Positions 25,516 through 35,794 of a DNA stretch of 53,686 nucleotides are shown piece by piece. Within the stretch, counting starts at the first letter, position 1. Each line of letters opens with the position of its first letter. A program made the position numbers and the translations under genes. The notes under the pieces are model-generated. The model was not told where the DNA came from and did no database searches. It worked only from the letters and a program-made list of their open reading frames with translations. Origin of the DNA: Aphanothece sp. CMT-3BRIN-NPC111 (GTDB lineage: Bacteria > Cyanobacteriota > Cyanobacteriia > Cyanobacteriales > JAHHGU01); assembly GCA_019359765.1 (NCBI GenBank), contig JAHHGU010000034.1, positions 1 to 53,686 on the forward strand, given 5' to 3'.

Positions 25516-25639
25516 AAAGAAATAGTTCTTCATTCAACACTGATGCCAAGTTGCATTCAGAAGTGTAAATTGGTTTTCTTGTGCGCTTCTGCTGAAAATT
25601 ACGGTTTCGGCTACAACTAGGAATTTATAGAATTACGCT

Positions 25640-26608
25640 GTGCAAGGCTTTTTGAACTTAAATAAACCAGCTGGGTTAACTTCTCACGACTGTGTAGCTA
25701 GAGTGCGACGTATAATTCGCCTCAAGCGTGTGGGGCATGGGGGAACCTTAGACCCTGCGGCTACAGGAGTTTTACCTATTGCCCTGGGAAAGGCAACTAG
25801 GTTGTTACAGTTTCTACGGCAAGATAAAGCTTACCGGGCAACAATTCGGCTGGGGCTGAGGACAACGACGGATGATTTGGAAGGAGAAATCATTGCCGCA
25901 CAGCCAGTAGGTGAGTTGAGTATAGAGGTTGTGAAGGCAGCACTCGAACAGTTTCAGGGAACAATTCAGCAGGTGCCGCCGAGTTACAGCGCAATTCAGG
26001 TACAGGGTAAACGCTTGTACGATCTAGCGCGGGCTGGAAAAACAGTTGATGTTCCAGCAAGGCTAGTAGAGGTATATAAGATAGAAATACTGGATTGGCG
26101 TTCTGGGGAGTTTCCTGAATTGGATGTGGCGATCGCCTGTGGTCCTGGTACATATATAAGAGCGATCGCTCGCGATCTAGGTGCAGCCCTCAACATTGGT
26201 GGCACTCTTGCTTCCCTAATACGCACCCAGAGTTGTGGCTTGCATTTAGGAAATAGCCTCACCCTTGAGCAATTAGAACAAAACCTACAGCAAGGAACCT
26301 TTCACCCTATTCCACCAGATGCTGCTTTGTCCGATTTAGCAGCAATTACCTTAGTTGCCGCAGACGCTAAACGCTGGTGTCAGGGGCAAAAAATTTTAGC
26401 TTTGGCAGGAACAGAACACAGTCCAGCGTCAGACAGTGCCGAGTCTCACAAGCAAGTTCCAAATCTCAACCCGCCTGATGAAAGCAGGGAATCCAAAATC
26501 GTATTGCGGGTTTATGAGGAAAGCGATCGCTTTTTGGGCATTGGTTGTCTGGTAAACTCAGCGGATGGGCAGCTGCTGATTCCGCAGATGGTTTTTGAGC
26601 CTCTCTAG
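25640..26608 (+). CDS. truB: tRNA pseudouridine(55) synthase
   Basis: 322-residue TruB enzyme that forms pseudouridine 55 in the T-loop of tRNAs. The catalytic aspartate is in [15 protein letters not shown] at about 34-48, and the YRATIRLG and [12 protein letters not shown] motifs are present. The C-terminus has a low-complexity loop (about residues 255-290) and then a PUA-like end. The start is GTG at 25640 with [17 protein letters not shown], the standard N-terminus. It stands between two heptad repeat arrays. Confidence 0.95.
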   Translation: MQGFLNLNKPAGLTSHDCVARVRRIIRLKRVGHGGTLDPAATGVLPIALGKATRLLQFLRQDKAYRATIRLGLRTTTDDLEGEIIAAQPVGELSIEVVKAALEQFQGTIQQVPPSYSAIQVQGKRLYDLARAGKTVDVPARLVEVYKIEILDWRSGEFPELDVAIACGPGTYIRAIARDLGAALNIGGTLASLIRTQSCGLHLGNSLTLEQLEQNLQQGTFHPIPPDAALSDLAAITLVAADAKRWCQGQKILALAGTEHSPASDSAESHKQVPNLNPPDESRESKIVLRVYEESDRFLGIGCLVNSADGQLLIPQMVFEPL

Positions 26609-26621
26609 TAACGAAAATATC

Positions 26622-26664
26622 AGAGTTTTGAGTTTTGAGTTTTGAGTTTTGAGTTTTGAGTTAA
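26622..26664 (+). repeat. Heptad tandem repeat (GAGTTTT)
   Basis: Six nearly perfect GAGTTTT units, 14 nt after the truB stop. Confidence 0.9.
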
Positions 26665-26917
26665 AGGCCTAACTTCAGCTGTGTGTATAAGTAGAGGCAC
26701 TTAATTATTTGTAGGATGGGTAGGAAGCGAGCATTTCCCATCAAATTGTTGGCTTGATGTTGAGTTCCCCTACCGCAAGGCTTATAGCAGTTAGCGATCG
26801 CGTGTAGTACACCTATGGTAGGGACGGGTTTGGGAAATAATTTATTCGTTTAGAACTATAAATAATTAGCTAAACCCGCCCCTACAACTTAATCCAAAAT
26901 CTCAAATCTAAAATCGC
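26665..26917. other. Spacer between truB and the S9 peptidase gene
   Basis: About 250 nt with no gene. It contains repeat copy 2 (26698-26747), a HIP1-like site near 26795 and, directly before the peptidase ATG, an AATCCAAAATC/TCAAATCTAAAATC repeat. Confidence 0.5.
26698..26747 (-). repeat. Dispersed repeat, copy 2 of 2 (inverted)
   Basis: CACTTAATTATTTGTAGGAT leads into a GATGGG/CCCATC hairpin. The reverse complement aligns with 15731-15780 over the full 50 nt, including the AAATAATTAAGTG end. Confidence 0.7.
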
Positions 26918-28858
26918 ATGGCCCAACCGCAAGTAGCACCGTATGGATCTTGGAAATCGCCCATTACCTCGGATCTGATTGTCTCGGAAACAATTGGAGT
27001 AGGGCCAGTTGTCCTCGATGGCGAGGATGTCTACTGGATTGAGACGCGACCTCAAGAAGGCGGACGCAGCGTGCTTGTGCGACGTACTCCAAATGGGCAA
27101 ACAGTGGATGTTACGCCATCTCCCTTTAACGTTCGTACCCGCGTACATGAATACGGCGGCGGTTCTTTTGTTGTCACTAATGGCACGGTTTACTTTTCTA
27201 ACTTTGCGGATCAACGCCTTTACCGTCGAACCTTAGACTCTGAACCACAACCCCTAACACCAGTAGGTGACTTTTGTTATGCGGATGGTGTAATTGACCA
27301 GCAGCATCATCGGCTATATGTTGTGCAAGAAGATCGCACTGGGGACACTCAGGAACCAGCTAACGTATTGGTCAGTATTAATTTAGAGGACGGTGAAGAC
27401 GTTCAGGTTTTAGTTTCTGGTGCTGACTTTTACTCGTCACCACGCCTGAGTCCCGATGGTACTCGCCTAGCATGGCTTAGCTGGAATCATCCCAATATGC
27501 CTTGGGATGGAACGGAACTTTGGGTAGCCCAGTTACAGGCAGATGGATCTTTGGCTGAACCTCAGCGCGTTGCTGGCGGGGGTGATGAATCTATTTTTCA
27601 GCCAGAGTGGTCGCCAGATGGCGTTTTGTACTTTGTCTCTGATCGAAGTGGATGGTGGAACTTCTACCGATGGCAACCCTCAGTTACAGGGGATATTGAA
27701 CCTCTGTGCGAGATGCAGGCTGAGTTTGGACTTCCGCAATGGGTTTTTGGGATGTCTACCTATGGCTTTGTGTCTGCTGAACGCATTATCTGCACCTATA
27801 CCCAGCATGGTATTTGGCATCTGGCAAGTTTAGATACGACAACTAAGCAGCTACAGCCAATAGAGACTGCCTACACTGAGATTTCTTCTCTCAAGGCTAC
27901 TACGGGTCGTGCTGTGTTCAGCGCTGCCTCACCGACAGAATCAACTTCTATCGTCCAGTTAAATTTATCTACTGGTCAGATGCAAGTATTGCGGCGGTCG
28001 AGTGAGATGAATATTGACCCTGGATATATTTCTATTCCACAAGCTATTGAGTTTCCTACTGAGAAAGGGTTAACGGCACACGCTTTCTTTTATCCTCCAC
28101 AAAATCAAGACTATACTGCGCCAGAGGGTGAGAAACCGCCACTTGTGGTTAAAAGTCATGGTGGCCCGACAGCAGCTACTTCTAGTCAGCTAAACTTGCG
28201 GATTCAATACTGGACGAGTCGCGGGTTTGCTTTCCTGGATGTTAATTATGGGGGTAGCACAGGTTATGGGCGAGAGTACCATCAGCGCTTAGATGGTCAG
28301 TGGGGTATTGTTGATGTTGATGACTGTGTAAATGGTGCGCGTTATCTTGCAGAACGTGGCTTGGTGGATGGCAACCGCATGGCGATCGCCGGTGGCAGTG
28401 CAGGTGGCTACACTACTCTGTGTGCCCTCACTTTCCGGGATGTATTTAAGGCTGGTGCTAGCTACTATGGGGTGAGCGATTTAGAAGCATTGGCAAAAGA
28501 TACCCACAAGTTTGAGGCACGCTATTTAGATCGGTTGATTGGGCCTTATCCAGAGCGGCAAGATATTTATAAAGAGCGATCGCCTATTCACTTCACAGAT
28601 AAATTATCTTGTCCTGTTATATTCTTCCAAGGACTAGAAGATCGGGTTGTACCGCCCAACCAAGCAGAGATGATGGTGGAGGCGCTGAAGGCGAAAGGAT
28701 TGCCAGTCGCTTATGTCCCCTTTGAGGGAGAACAGCATGGTTTCCGTCGCGCTGAGAATATAAAACGCGCACTCGATGGTGAGTTTTATTTTTACTCGCG
28801 GGTGTTTGGATTTGAGTTAGCGGAACCTGTGGAACCTGTGGCAATCGATAATCTTTAG
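26918..28858 (+). CDS. S9 family peptidase (prolyl oligopeptidase type)
   Basis: 646 residues. The N-terminal half is a beta-propeller of WD/PD40-like repeats ([34 protein letters not shown]). The C-terminal alpha/beta-hydrolase has the nucleophile serine in GGSAGGYTT (about residues 488-496), Asp in [10 protein letters not shown] and His in GEQHGFRR. It hydrolyses short peptides, commonly acylaminoacyl- or prolyl-peptides. There is no signal peptide, so it is cytosolic. The ATG abuts a repeat and no good ribosome binding site is visible. Confidence 0.93.
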   Translation: MAQPQVAPYGSWKSPITSDLIVSETIGVGPVVLDGEDVYWIETRPQEGGRSVLVRRTPNGQTVDVTPSPFNVRTRVHEYGGGSFVVTNGTVYFSNFADQRLYRRTLDSEPQPLTPVGDFCYADGVIDQQHHRLYVVQEDRTGDTQEPANVLVSINLEDGEDVQVLVSGADFYSSPRLSPDGTRLAWLSWNHPNMPWDGTELWVAQLQADGSLAEPQRVAGGGDESIFQPEWSPDGVLYFVSDRSGWWNFYRWQPSVTGDIEPLCEMQAEFGLPQWVFGMSTYGFVSAERIICTYTQHGIWHLASLDTTTKQLQPIETAYTEISSLKATTGRAVFSAASPTESTSIVQLNLSTGQMQVLRRSSEMNIDPGYISIPQAIEFPTEKGLTAHAFFYPPQNQDYTAPEGEKPPLVVKSHGGPTAATSSQLNLRIQYWTSRGFAFLDVNYGGSTGYGREYHQRLDGQWGIVDVDDCVNGARYLAERGLVDGNRMAIAGGSAGGYTTLCALTFRDVFKAGASYYGVSDLEALAKDTHKFEARYLDRLIGPYPERQDIYKERSPIHFTDKLSCPVIFFQGLEDRVVPPNQAEMMVEALKAKGLPVAYVPFEGEQHGFRRAENIKRALDGEFYFYSRVFGFELAEPVEPVAIDNL

Positions 28859-28912
28859 AACTTGTGCAGGCACTCTGGGAACCTATCGGAAAAGTGGTTT
28901 TAACATATTTTT

Positions 28913-28942
28913 AACCACAGATAAACACAGATGAACACAGAT
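28913..28942 (+). repeat. Short tandem repeat (ACACAGATgA type)
   Basis: AACCACAGATAAACACAGAT is followed by a further ACACAGAT unit, so CACAGAT recurs three times at 10-nt spacing. This is a widespread intergenic repeat type in cyanobacteria. Confidence 0.65.
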
Positions 28943-29005
28943 ATTAGTAGGTATTGGGCTACTGAAACTGATGCAAGAAAGATAGGTTCTTGTGCTGGCT
29001 ACATT

Positions 29006-29890
29006 CTAGGACAAGCAACCCGCAATCATGCCAGCTAGTAAAACAAAGCCAACCCAGACGTTTTCGCGGAAAATATTACCGTAAGTAGGATCAGGGATAT
29101 CTTTTTGGCGAAGTCGAGTGTATTGCCATGCCCAAATCAAAGTTGCGATCGCAACTGCTAACCAAAAGCCTAGATGTAATTGCATGACAACGCCCAGTCT
29201 ACCTAGCAAAACCGCAGTTCCAACGAAGAAAATACCTACTGCCTCAGCAGCATAAGCACCAAAGAAGAGGGCACTAGAGTTAATGCCAATACGCCGATCG
29301 TCTTCGCGATCGGACATGGCGTAAACAGTGTCGAAACCTAGCGTCCAAAGCACCGTTGCCCCCCATAACAGCCAAGTAGAAAATTCTATGTCAGCAGTTA
29401 CGGCACTCCAGCTAATCAGTACCCCAAAGCCCCAGGCTATGGAGAGTACCAGCTGAGGCACCGGGAAAACACGCTTTGCTAAGGGGTAGAGGACAATAAC
29501 GGGAACTGCTGCTACACACAGCCAGAAGGTGAGAGGGTTAAGATAAAGGGCTAAAACACCAGCACAGATCATCGCTACAAAGGCGACAGCTATGCCAGTT
29601 CTAACTGACAAAGCACGGGAAGCAAGGGGGCGATCGCTCGTCCTTTGCACTTGAGGGTCAATATCTCGATCCCACAAATCGTTGACAACGCAACCAGCAG
29701 CACTGGTTGCCAAAGTTCCAAGTACAATCACGCCTACCAGTGGCATCGGCGGTGTACCTCCTGATGCCAAAAATACTGCCCAAAGAGCCGGAATCATCAA
29801 TATGAGGCGTCCTGCGGGCTTGTCCCACCGCAGCAGCCGTATTAGGGTGAACCAAGTGGCTTCAGGTTTGTGTTCTTGCTGAGTCAGCAT
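29006..29890 (-). CDS. plqA: 4-hydroxybenzoate solanesyltransferase (UbiA family, plastoquinone pathway)
   Basis: 294 residues from the ATG at 29888-29890. The frame is open back to 30034 but would then overlap the ppx start, and MLTQQEHKPEAT is the natural N-terminus. It is an intramembrane prenyltransferase with two Asp-rich Mg-diphosphate motifs, NDLWDRDID and DTVYAMSDREDD, and eight or nine membrane helices. In cyanobacteria this enzyme attaches the solanesyl chain to 4-hydroxybenzoate on the way to plastoquinone. Divergent from ppx; the promoters share fewer than 100 nt. Confidence 0.92.
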   Translation of the reverse strand: MLTQQEHKPEATWFTLIRLLRWDKPAGRLILMIPALWAVFLASGGTPPMPLVGVIVLGTLATSAAGCVVNDLWDRDIDPQVQRTSDRPLASRALSVRTGIAVAFVAMICAGVLALYLNPLTFWLCVAAVPVIVLYPLAKRVFPVPQLVLSIAWGFGVLISWSAVTADIEFSTWLLWGATVLWTLGFDTVYAMSDREDDRRIGINSSALFFGAYAAEAVGIFFVGTAVLLGRLGVVMQLHLGFWLAVAIATLIWAWQYTRLRQKDIPDPTYGNIFRENVWVGFVLLAGMIAGCLS

Positions 29891-29984
29891 AGCCTCGTTA
29901 ACTGTAACTTGCGTGATTCTAATCCCCTTTAAGGATATCTTTAACCATAGGCACTGGGATGGGTCTGCAACCGGAGGATATTTC

Positions 29985-31643
29985 ATGGTTAATTTAGTCG
30001 CGCAAGCCAAAGAAACTTTTGAGAATGTTCCCAATCCTGCTGTGGAGCAAGAACGTATTATTGCAGCTATTGATATTGGTACGAACTCAATTCATATGGT
30101 TGTGGTGCGGATTCAACCGGAATTGCCAGCTTTTACAATTATTGACCGAGAAAAAGACACGGTGAGACTGGGCGATCGCTGTAAGGAAAGTGGACGCCTG
30201 AAACCGGAAGCAATGGAACGCGCGATCGCAGCTTTGCGACGCTGTCAAGAAGTTGCTACATGCCTAAATGCGGAACAGATTATTGCCGTGGCAACTAGCG
30301 CGGTGCGAGAAGCACCGAATGGGCGAGAATTTTTAAAGCAAATAGAATCAGATTTAGGCTTATTTGTCAACCTTATATCTGGTCAAGAGGAAGCACGACG
30401 GATTTATCTAGGCGTGTTATCGGGGATGGAATTTAACAACCAACCCCATATCATTATTGACATTGGGGGCGGCTCTACTGAATTAATCTTAGGAGATAGT
30501 AACGAGCCTCGTACCCTTAGCAGTACCAAAGTTGGTGCTGTGCGCCTCAGTGCTGAATTTGTCACCACCGACCCGATCAGCAACGCCGAATTTACTTTTT
30601 TGCAGGCATATGTGCGGGGGCAAATAGAGCGATCTGTGGAGGAATTACAAGCTCATTTGCAGCCGGAAGAAAGTCCTCGTTTAGTCGGCACCTCTGGGAC
30701 TATTGAAACTCTAGCAACGATTCACGCACGAGAAAAACTCGGCGTTGTCCCCTCACCACTTACGGGCTACCAAATAAGTTTAAAAGACCTGAAAGAGTTG
30801 GTCAATCGCTTACGGAAGCTTTCTTACTCAGAACGCGCGGTCATCCCCGGTATGTCAGATCGACGTTCAGAAATTATTGTAGCTGGTGCGGTAATTTTAC
30901 AGGAAGTGATGACGCTGCTGGGTATGGAGTCGGTGACGATGTGCGAGCGAAGTCTCCGGGAAGGAGTCATTGTTGACTGGATGTTAACACACGGTTTAAT
31001 TGAAGATCGGCTACAGTACCAAAGTGCAGTGCGGGAGCGCAGTGCAATCAAAATTGCCCAGAAATACGGTGTCAATCTAGAATACTCTCAAAGAGTGGCA
31101 GAATTTGCCCTGAGTTTATTTGACCAAACCCAAGGTTTGCTTCACAACTGGGGTGCAGAAGAACGGGAACTACTCTCCGCTGCCGCTATTTTGCACAATT
31201 GTGGTCACTATATAAGTCATTCTTCTCACCACAAGCACTCTTATTACTTAATCCGCAACGGTGAATTATTAGGTTACACAGAAACCGAGATTGAAATCAT
31301 AGCCAATATAGCCCGCTACCACCGCAAGAATACCCCTAAGAAAAAGCACGAGAACTATCAAAATCTACCCAGTAAAAAACATCGGCAGATGGTATCTCAA
31401 TTGAGCGCTTTACTGCGACTAGCCGTTGCCCTTGACAGGCGGCAGATTGGTGCAATTCAGCAGGTGCGATGCGAATACCGCCCAGAGGTCAAAGAACTCT
31501 ACTTGCGACTACAGCCATCTCAGCCAAATGATGATTGCACCTTGGAACTTTGGAGTTTGGATTATAAGAAAGGAGTGTTTGAAGCAGAATATGGGGTCAA
31601 GCTGATTGTGAAGCTAGAGCCATCTGCCCTTGTTGTTAATTAG
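29985..31643 (+). CDS. ppx: Exopolyphosphatase / GppA-type phosphatase
   Basis: 552 residues from the ATG at 29985, chosen because GGAGG lies 9 nt upstream; an earlier in-frame start (29913) lacks one. The N-terminal ASKHA fold has AAIDIGTNSIHMVVV (phosphate 1 loop) and IIIDIGGGSTELILG (phosphate 2 loop). A C-terminal HD-like domain includes LHNCGHYISHSSHHKHSYYL. It removes phosphate from polyphosphate ends and may also act on pppGpp. It could work with the Pst system on phosphate storage, though the genes are 27 kb apart. Confidence 0.94.
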   Translation: MVNLVAQAKETFENVPNPAVEQERIIAAIDIGTNSIHMVVVRIQPELPAFTIIDREKDTVRLGDRCKESGRLKPEAMERAIAALRRCQEVATCLNAEQIIAVATSAVREAPNGREFLKQIESDLGLFVNLISGQEEARRIYLGVLSGMEFNNQPHIIIDIGGGSTELILGDSNEPRTLSSTKVGAVRLSAEFVTTDPISNAEFTFLQAYVRGQIERSVEELQAHLQPEESPRLVGTSGTIETLATIHAREKLGVVPSPLTGYQISLKDLKELVNRLRKLSYSERAVIPGMSDRRSEIIVAGAVILQEVMTLLGMESVTMCERSLREGVIVDWMLTHGLIEDRLQYQSAVRERSAIKIAQKYGVNLEYSQRVAEFALSLFDQTQGLLHNWGAEERELLSAAAILHNCGHYISHSSHHKHSYYLIRNGELLGYTETEIEIIANIARYHRKNTPKKKHENYQNLPSKKHRQMVSQLSALLRLAVALDRRQIGAIQQVRCEYRPEVKELYLRLQPSQPNDDCTLELWSLDYKKGVFEAEYGVKLIVKLEPSALVVN

Positions 31644-31727
31644 TAAGCATCTCAGTTTAATTAAAATAAACTATAAAAACTTTGGTTCTATCCTAGTAGG
31701 GGGCGCAGCAAGATATCATTTAACAAC

Positions 31728-33950
31728 TCAATGGTGTTGCCGAATTGGGATCTTAATCACAAATTCGGCTCCCTGCCCTGGCGCTGAAAGACACTGTAGT
31801 TCACCCTTGTGTTGTTCAACGACAATTTTATAGCTAATTGATAATCCCAGCCCAGTTCCTTTACCTACAGGCTTGGTTGTAAAGAATGGATCAAATAGTC
31901 GTTCACGTATTTCCTCTGTCATACCAGGGCCGTTGTCAGCAATGCGGATTTGCACCCAATCAGAATTTATAACTTCAGTACAAATGTTAATAATGCTGGG
32001 GTTTTGTTTAATTTCCTCGCTTTGGCGTTGATGATTGTAATCTTCTAGAGCATCTATCCCATTAGTGAGGATATTCATAAACACTTGATTAAGTTGTCCT
32101 GCATAACACTCCACTAGTGGTAAATTGCCGTACTCTTTAATAATTTTAATACTGCCATGCCCTACTTTCTCCTTTAAGCGATATTGTAAAATCAGTAGTG
32201 TGTTATTAATCCCTTCATGGATATCAACTAGCTTATGCTCTGCTTCATCCAAACGGGAAAAATTTCGTAGCGATAAGACAATCTGGCAGATGCGTTCAGC
32301 CCCCACTTTCATGGAAGTTAACAGCTTAGGAATATCTTCAATTAAAAAATCCAGATCGATAGCCTCTATCTCGCCTTGAATTTCAGGGATTGGCTGGGGA
32401 TAGTGCTGCTGATAGAGCTGCATCAGGCTCAGTAAGTCTCCCATGTATTGATGGGCATAAGTGATATTACCGTGGATAAAATTAATGGGATTATTAATTT
32501 CGTGAGCCACCCCAGCAACCAGTTGCCCTAAACTGGACATTTTTTCACTCTGAACGAGTTGAGCTTGAGTCTGTTGGATTTCTTTGAGGGCAAGTTCTAA
32601 TTGCTGAGTTTTTTTGCTTAATTCCTCCTCTGCAATTTTGCGATCAGTAATGTCCGTGAGCAATCCATCCCAGAGAATACTTCCATCTGCCTGCTTTTCC
32701 GGTCGAGAAGCGCCTTGAATCCACTTTTTTTTGCCTGATATAGTGATGACCCGCCCTTCCCATTTCCACGGTTGCAAGGTTTGGGCTGAAACGGCAACCG
32801 AGTCCTCGAAAATCTGACGATCTTCAGGATGAATTAGATCGATGATTGTAGTACCATCCTCCTGAATCTCTTCTGGCTCTAATTCATAGATATCGCGACA
32901 ACCAGAACTAACAAAAGGGAAAGACATTGAGCCATCAGGTTCTAGAAGAAATTGATAAATCATTCCCGGAACATTAGCTGTCATCTTTTGAAACTTAGCT
33001 TCGCTCTTCCGAAGCGCTTTTTCTGCCTGGTGACGCTCAGTGATGTCACGGTTAAAAGCCAGCACAGCAAAAATATTACCTTCAACATCGCGCAAGGGCA
33101 GTTTTTGTGTATCAAAGATGTGTAGATTGCCATCAACCGAAGTGGCTGGCTCAAAATGGTTATAAATTGGCTCACCACCTTCAAGCACTAGCTGCTCGTC
33201 GGTGCGGAAGCCGCAGATATTTTTATTTGGGTTACCAAATATTTGTTCTAGCGGAAACCCCAGTTCCAAATCATCTTTACCGAGCATTTTTTCTGGTGTT
33301 GTGCCAATAGCATCGGCAAAGCTCTTATTAGCCAAAATCAAGCGGAAATTGCGGTCTTTGGCAAAAATCCAATCAGGGGTAGCATCAATTACTGTACGCA
33401 GCAAACTTTCTGAACGTTGAGTATGCTGAAAGAGTTCTTCTGCCTCCTGTAGTGCTTTCTGTAATGCCGCCTCAGCCTGCTTGCGCTCTGTGATATCGTG
33501 CGTAATTTTGGAGAAGCCTTTTAGCTCTCCGCTTTTGTCTGATAATGCTGTAGTGACGACATTTGCCCAAAAGCGCGAACCGTCTTTACGCACCCGCCAA
33601 CCCTCGGTTTCAAAGCAACCTAACTCAGCAGCCTTGATCAGTGTTTGCTCAGGCTTGCCACTAGAAATGTCTTCAATAGGATAAAAGCAGGAGAAATTTT
33701 TACCAATTATCTCTTCTGGCTTATATCCCTTAAGGCTTTCTGCTCCTGGATTCCAAGTGAGAACGTATCCATTAGGGTCTAACAGAATAATCTCATAGTC
33801 CTTCACACTCTCTATCAGCCAACGGAAGCGTGCTTGCTCAGATTCAGCCGCCTGCTGCTCTAGTTCGACAACGCGCCGACGCAGCGCTTGTAATTCTTCA
33901 GTCACCGCCTCGTAGGTGTCAGCATCTAAAACCACATGACTGTTAGACAT
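31728..33950 (-). CDS. Soluble triple-PAS sensor histidine kinase
   Basis: 740 residues. A short N-terminal coiled coil ([22 protein letters not shown]) is followed by three PAS/PAC modules, each ending in DITER/DITDRK, at about 43-157, 180-310 and 320-438. Another coiled coil leads to a HisKA domain with the phospho-accepting His in [14 protein letters not shown] (about residue 485). The HATPase has [16 protein letters not shown] and [11 protein letters not shown]. There is no membrane segment, so it senses a cytoplasmic signal, possibly redox or a bound ligand. No response regulator is adjacent, as is common for cyanobacterial orphan kinases. Confidence 0.92.
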   Translation of the reverse strand: MSNSHVVLDADTYEAVTEELQALRRRVVELEQQAAESEQARFRWLIESVKDYEIILLDPNGYVLTWNPGAESLKGYKPEEIIGKNFSCFYPIEDISSGKPEQTLIKAAELGCFETEGWRVRKDGSRFWANVVTTALSDKSGELKGFSKITHDITERKQAEAALQKALQEAEELFQHTQRSESLLRTVIDATPDWIFAKDRNFRLILANKSFADAIGTTPEKMLGKDDLELGFPLEQIFGNPNKNICGFRTDEQLVLEGGEPIYNHFEPATSVDGNLHIFDTQKLPLRDVEGNIFAVLAFNRDITERHQAEKALRKSEAKFQKMTANVPGMIYQFLLEPDGSMSFPFVSSGCRDIYELEPEEIQEDGTTIIDLIHPEDRQIFEDSVAVSAQTLQPWKWEGRVITISGKKKWIQGASRPEKQADGSILWDGLLTDITDRKIAEEELSKKTQQLELALKEIQQTQAQLVQSEKMSSLGQLVAGVAHEINNPINFIHGNITYAHQYMGDLLSLMQLYQQHYPQPIPEIQGEIEAIDLDFLIEDIPKLLTSMKVGAERICQIVLSLRNFSRLDEAEHKLVDIHEGINNTLLILQYRLKEKVGHGSIKIIKEYGNLPLVECYAGQLNQVFMNILTNGIDALEDYNHQRQSEEIKQNPSIINICTEVINSDWVQIRIADNGPGMTEEIRERLFDPFFTTKPVGKGTGLGLSISYKIVVEQHKGELQCLSAPGQGAEFVIKIPIRQHH

Positions 33951-34099
33951 ACTGAAAGCCCTTCTGCATCTGTAAGCAGTTGGTTATCGTGTCTATAATG
34001 CTAATGTATTCGCCACTATAAAATCGAGGCTTCAGCTTTTTTCTGTGTCCCGCTCCGGCACCTTTCCATTAATTCACCTTAAGCCGGAAAAACGCTAGC

Positions 34100-34206
34100 T
34101 ATAGCAGCTGCGATCATGGCTCTTAACAATCAACTTCACCCCCATGCACCCAGAACTGCTGCTATAACTGTATGTTTGCTAAAAGCTAACTGCTAATTGG
34201 TATATA
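34100..34206 (+). repeat. Dispersed MITE-like repeat, copy C
   Basis: Begins TATAGCAGCTGCGATCATGG, has GCTCTTAACAATC and CCCATGCACCC internally, and ends with ATAACTGTATGTTTGC and GCTAACTGCTAATTGGTATA. The second half is nearly identical to copy D. Confidence 0.75.
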
Positions 34207-34230
34207 ACCGCATGGAGTTTAAATAAACAA

Positions 34231-34257
34231 TTAAGGGCGCACTGTGTGCGCCCTTAA
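34231..34257 (-). terminator. Rho-independent terminator of hspA
   Basis: Perfect 12-bp arms TTAAGGGCGCAC / GTGCGCCCTTAA with a 3-nt loop. On the minus strand it is followed by TTGTTTATTT. It lies 45 nt downstream of the Hsp20 stop. Confidence 0.88.
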
Positions 34258-34301
34258 TAAATTAACTCAATTGTTAGGCAAACTGCCTCAGGAAAACTTA
34301 A

Positions 34302-34742
34302 TTAGCCCAGGTTAACCTTAACTACTTTGTTCTTCTCGTCTTCAGCTTTGGGCAAAGTCAGGTTCAGGACGCCGTTCTTATATTCAGCTTCTACTTTATC
34401 GTTTTGAATCCGTGTCGGCAACGGAATCACCCGTTGAAAACGTCCGTAGCGGAATTCAGAACGAGTTAATCCTTTTTCTTCCGTTTTACTTTCAGATTTA
34501 CGCTCGCCCGTGATGGCAACAGCTTGTGCAGTAACTTGCACGTCGATATCTTTGGCTTCCATACCCGGAGCTTCGAGTCTCAGATAAACAGCGTCCGGAG
34601 TTTCATGCATTTCTGCCGCAGGCATAAATGCGGTGCCACTGGAGCCACCATTTTCTGCTGTCATCAGATTATCAAACAGTTGATTCATCTGCCGTTGTAA
34701 ACTTTCAACTTCTCGAGAAGGTTCCCAACGAATGAGTGCCAT
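34302..34742 (-). CDS. hspA: Hsp20 / alpha-crystallin small heat-shock protein
   Basis: 146 residues from the second of two in-frame ATGs (34740-34742); GGAGG lies 9 nt before it but only 3 nt before the first ATG (34748). The alpha-crystallin domain at about 38-140 has PGMEAKDIDVQV and the conserved ending YKNGVLNLTLPK. It is an ATP-independent chaperone that holds unfolding proteins and protects thylakoid membranes in heat. The 5' leader could fold over the ribosome binding site, as known for Hsp17 in Synechocystis. A clean terminator follows. Confidence 0.93.
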   Translation of the reverse strand: MALIRWEPSREVESLQRQMNQLFDNLMTAENGGSSGTAFMPAAEMHETPDAVYLRLEAPGMEAKDIDVQVTAQAVAITGERKSESKTEEKGLTRSEFRYGRFQRVIPLPTRIQNDKVEAEYKNGVLNLTLPKAEDEKNKVVKVNLG

Positions 34743-34880
34743 AGTCATTAACCTCCGATAGCTAGATTCTCAGCTTTTAGATGCATCTTCCACCCAGGTT
34801 CAAATGTCTCTTTTAACAAGCCAGGTGGGGCATCGATTGCTTGGATGATTTGTTTCAACCTGATATCAAGCTATCAAAAG

Positions 34881-34907
34881 CCAAACTGTTTGGCAGTTCG
34901 GTTTTTT
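34881..34907. terminator. Terminator-like hairpin between two minus-strand genes
   Basis: CCAAACTG (34881-34888) pairs with CAGTTCGG (34894-34901) with one mismatch, followed by a run of six T on the plus strand. On the minus strand the stem is followed by CTTTTG. It lies between the membrane-protein gene at 34961 and hspA. Confidence 0.6.
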
Positions 34908-34960
34908 GCTAAAATGCGGTTCCTCTTCCCGTACTAAGTAGAAAGAGTGTATGCAAGGTC

Positions 34961-35311
34961 TTAATTGCCACTTAAACTTTGATAGCGATAGAAGGCGTAG
35001 GTATCAAATAAGCCTCCTACAAAGCTACAAGTCCAGCCAATGACTAATATGCCTTGAAGTGGGCAACCAGTACCGAAAGTGGCGAGAAACTGTAATATTT
35101 GGGCTACTCCGGCTTGGCCCATCGCTGCTAGTCCGGGAATGTAACCCACCAGGGATACAACGGCTAAGCCTCCCCCTACCAATAAAATGGGAGCGGCAAA
35201 GCTGAGAATTGTTGTTAAGAATAGGGAACGGAGGAAGCTGGGAAAAATACTCATGACATAGATGGCTACTGCGAAGGGACTCAGTAAGGGTGCCAAAACG
35301 ACACTTGTCAC
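34961..35311 (-). CDS. Small membrane protein of unknown function
   Basis: Up to 116 residues, with about three or four membrane helices (residues 5-20, 30-60, 65-80, 88-105). Rich in Gly, Leu and Phe, with one cysteine in FGTGCPLQGILVIGWTCSF and a second nearby. The listed start is a GTG at 35309-35311; the ATG at residue 20 (MSIFPSFLRS) is an alternative that would drop the first helix. It resembles conserved cyanobacterial membrane proteins but I cannot name a family. It is not obviously linked to its neighbours. Confidence 0.65.
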   Translation of the reverse strand: MTSVVLAPLLSPFAVAIYVMSIFPSFLRSLFLTTILSFAAPILLVGGGLAVVSLVGYIPGLAAMGQAGVAQILQFLATFGTGCPLQGILVIGWTCSFVGGLFDTYAFYRYQSLSGN

Positions 35312-35794
35312 TCTCTACATTAGGTGCGATCGCCCCTATTGAACCCAGATGTCAGAAATCTTAAAATATCCTTAAGAATCTTGGTTAAAGTCCATAAATA
35401 TATTCTCAGAATCGTGTCCTGCAAGCAAGGAAGGATATTATAAGGGTTACAAAGCGCGGCCTACATCCCACCCTCTTCTAGGGTACGGGATGTAGGCGGA
35501 ACGCCACGGTAGTAGGGTTTTAGTAGTTAGTAGAGGTCGGTGATTGGTCACTGAATCTGCGTAACTTTAGTGCGCGGAGTGGCTCAACTATCGCTGATCA
35601 CATTTATTTTCAACCCATGTGCTTAAAAGTATTGACAAAGGGCACTACGTGGTGTTCTTGATGGAACTGAGTGAGGAAAAGAAAGCGATCGCACCCCTGA
35701 GGCGGTTTATGAGAAGGGCTGGGCAAAAATACGCCGCCCTACATATAAGTACATATAGGATGTAACAGTAAACTTTCGCCCATAGAGAACTAAT
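35312..35794. other. Spacer with a strong hairpin
   Basis: About 480 nt with no gene. It contains a perfect 11-bp inverted repeat GCCTACATCCC (35459-35469) / GGGATGTAGGC (35487-35497), with an inner ACCCT/AGGGT stem. It also holds a TTGACA at about 35633 and the probable promoter of the Rieske gene, but I could not fix a -10 box. Confidence 0.5.

Noticed and set aside
25463..26664. Heptad arrays considered as a CRISPR array
   Set aside because: Units are 7 nt, directly adjacent and without unique spacers; they are simple tandem repeats.
29913..29960. Pho-box-like words (CTTTAAGG and CTTTAACC) upstream of ppx
   Set aside because: Only two imperfect units at a 12-nt period; the cyanobacterial Pho box has three 8-nt units at 11-nt spacing.
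29891..30034. Long N-terminal extension of the UbiA prenyltransferase
   Set aside because: It would run into the ppx coding start on the other strand and adds a non-family tail.
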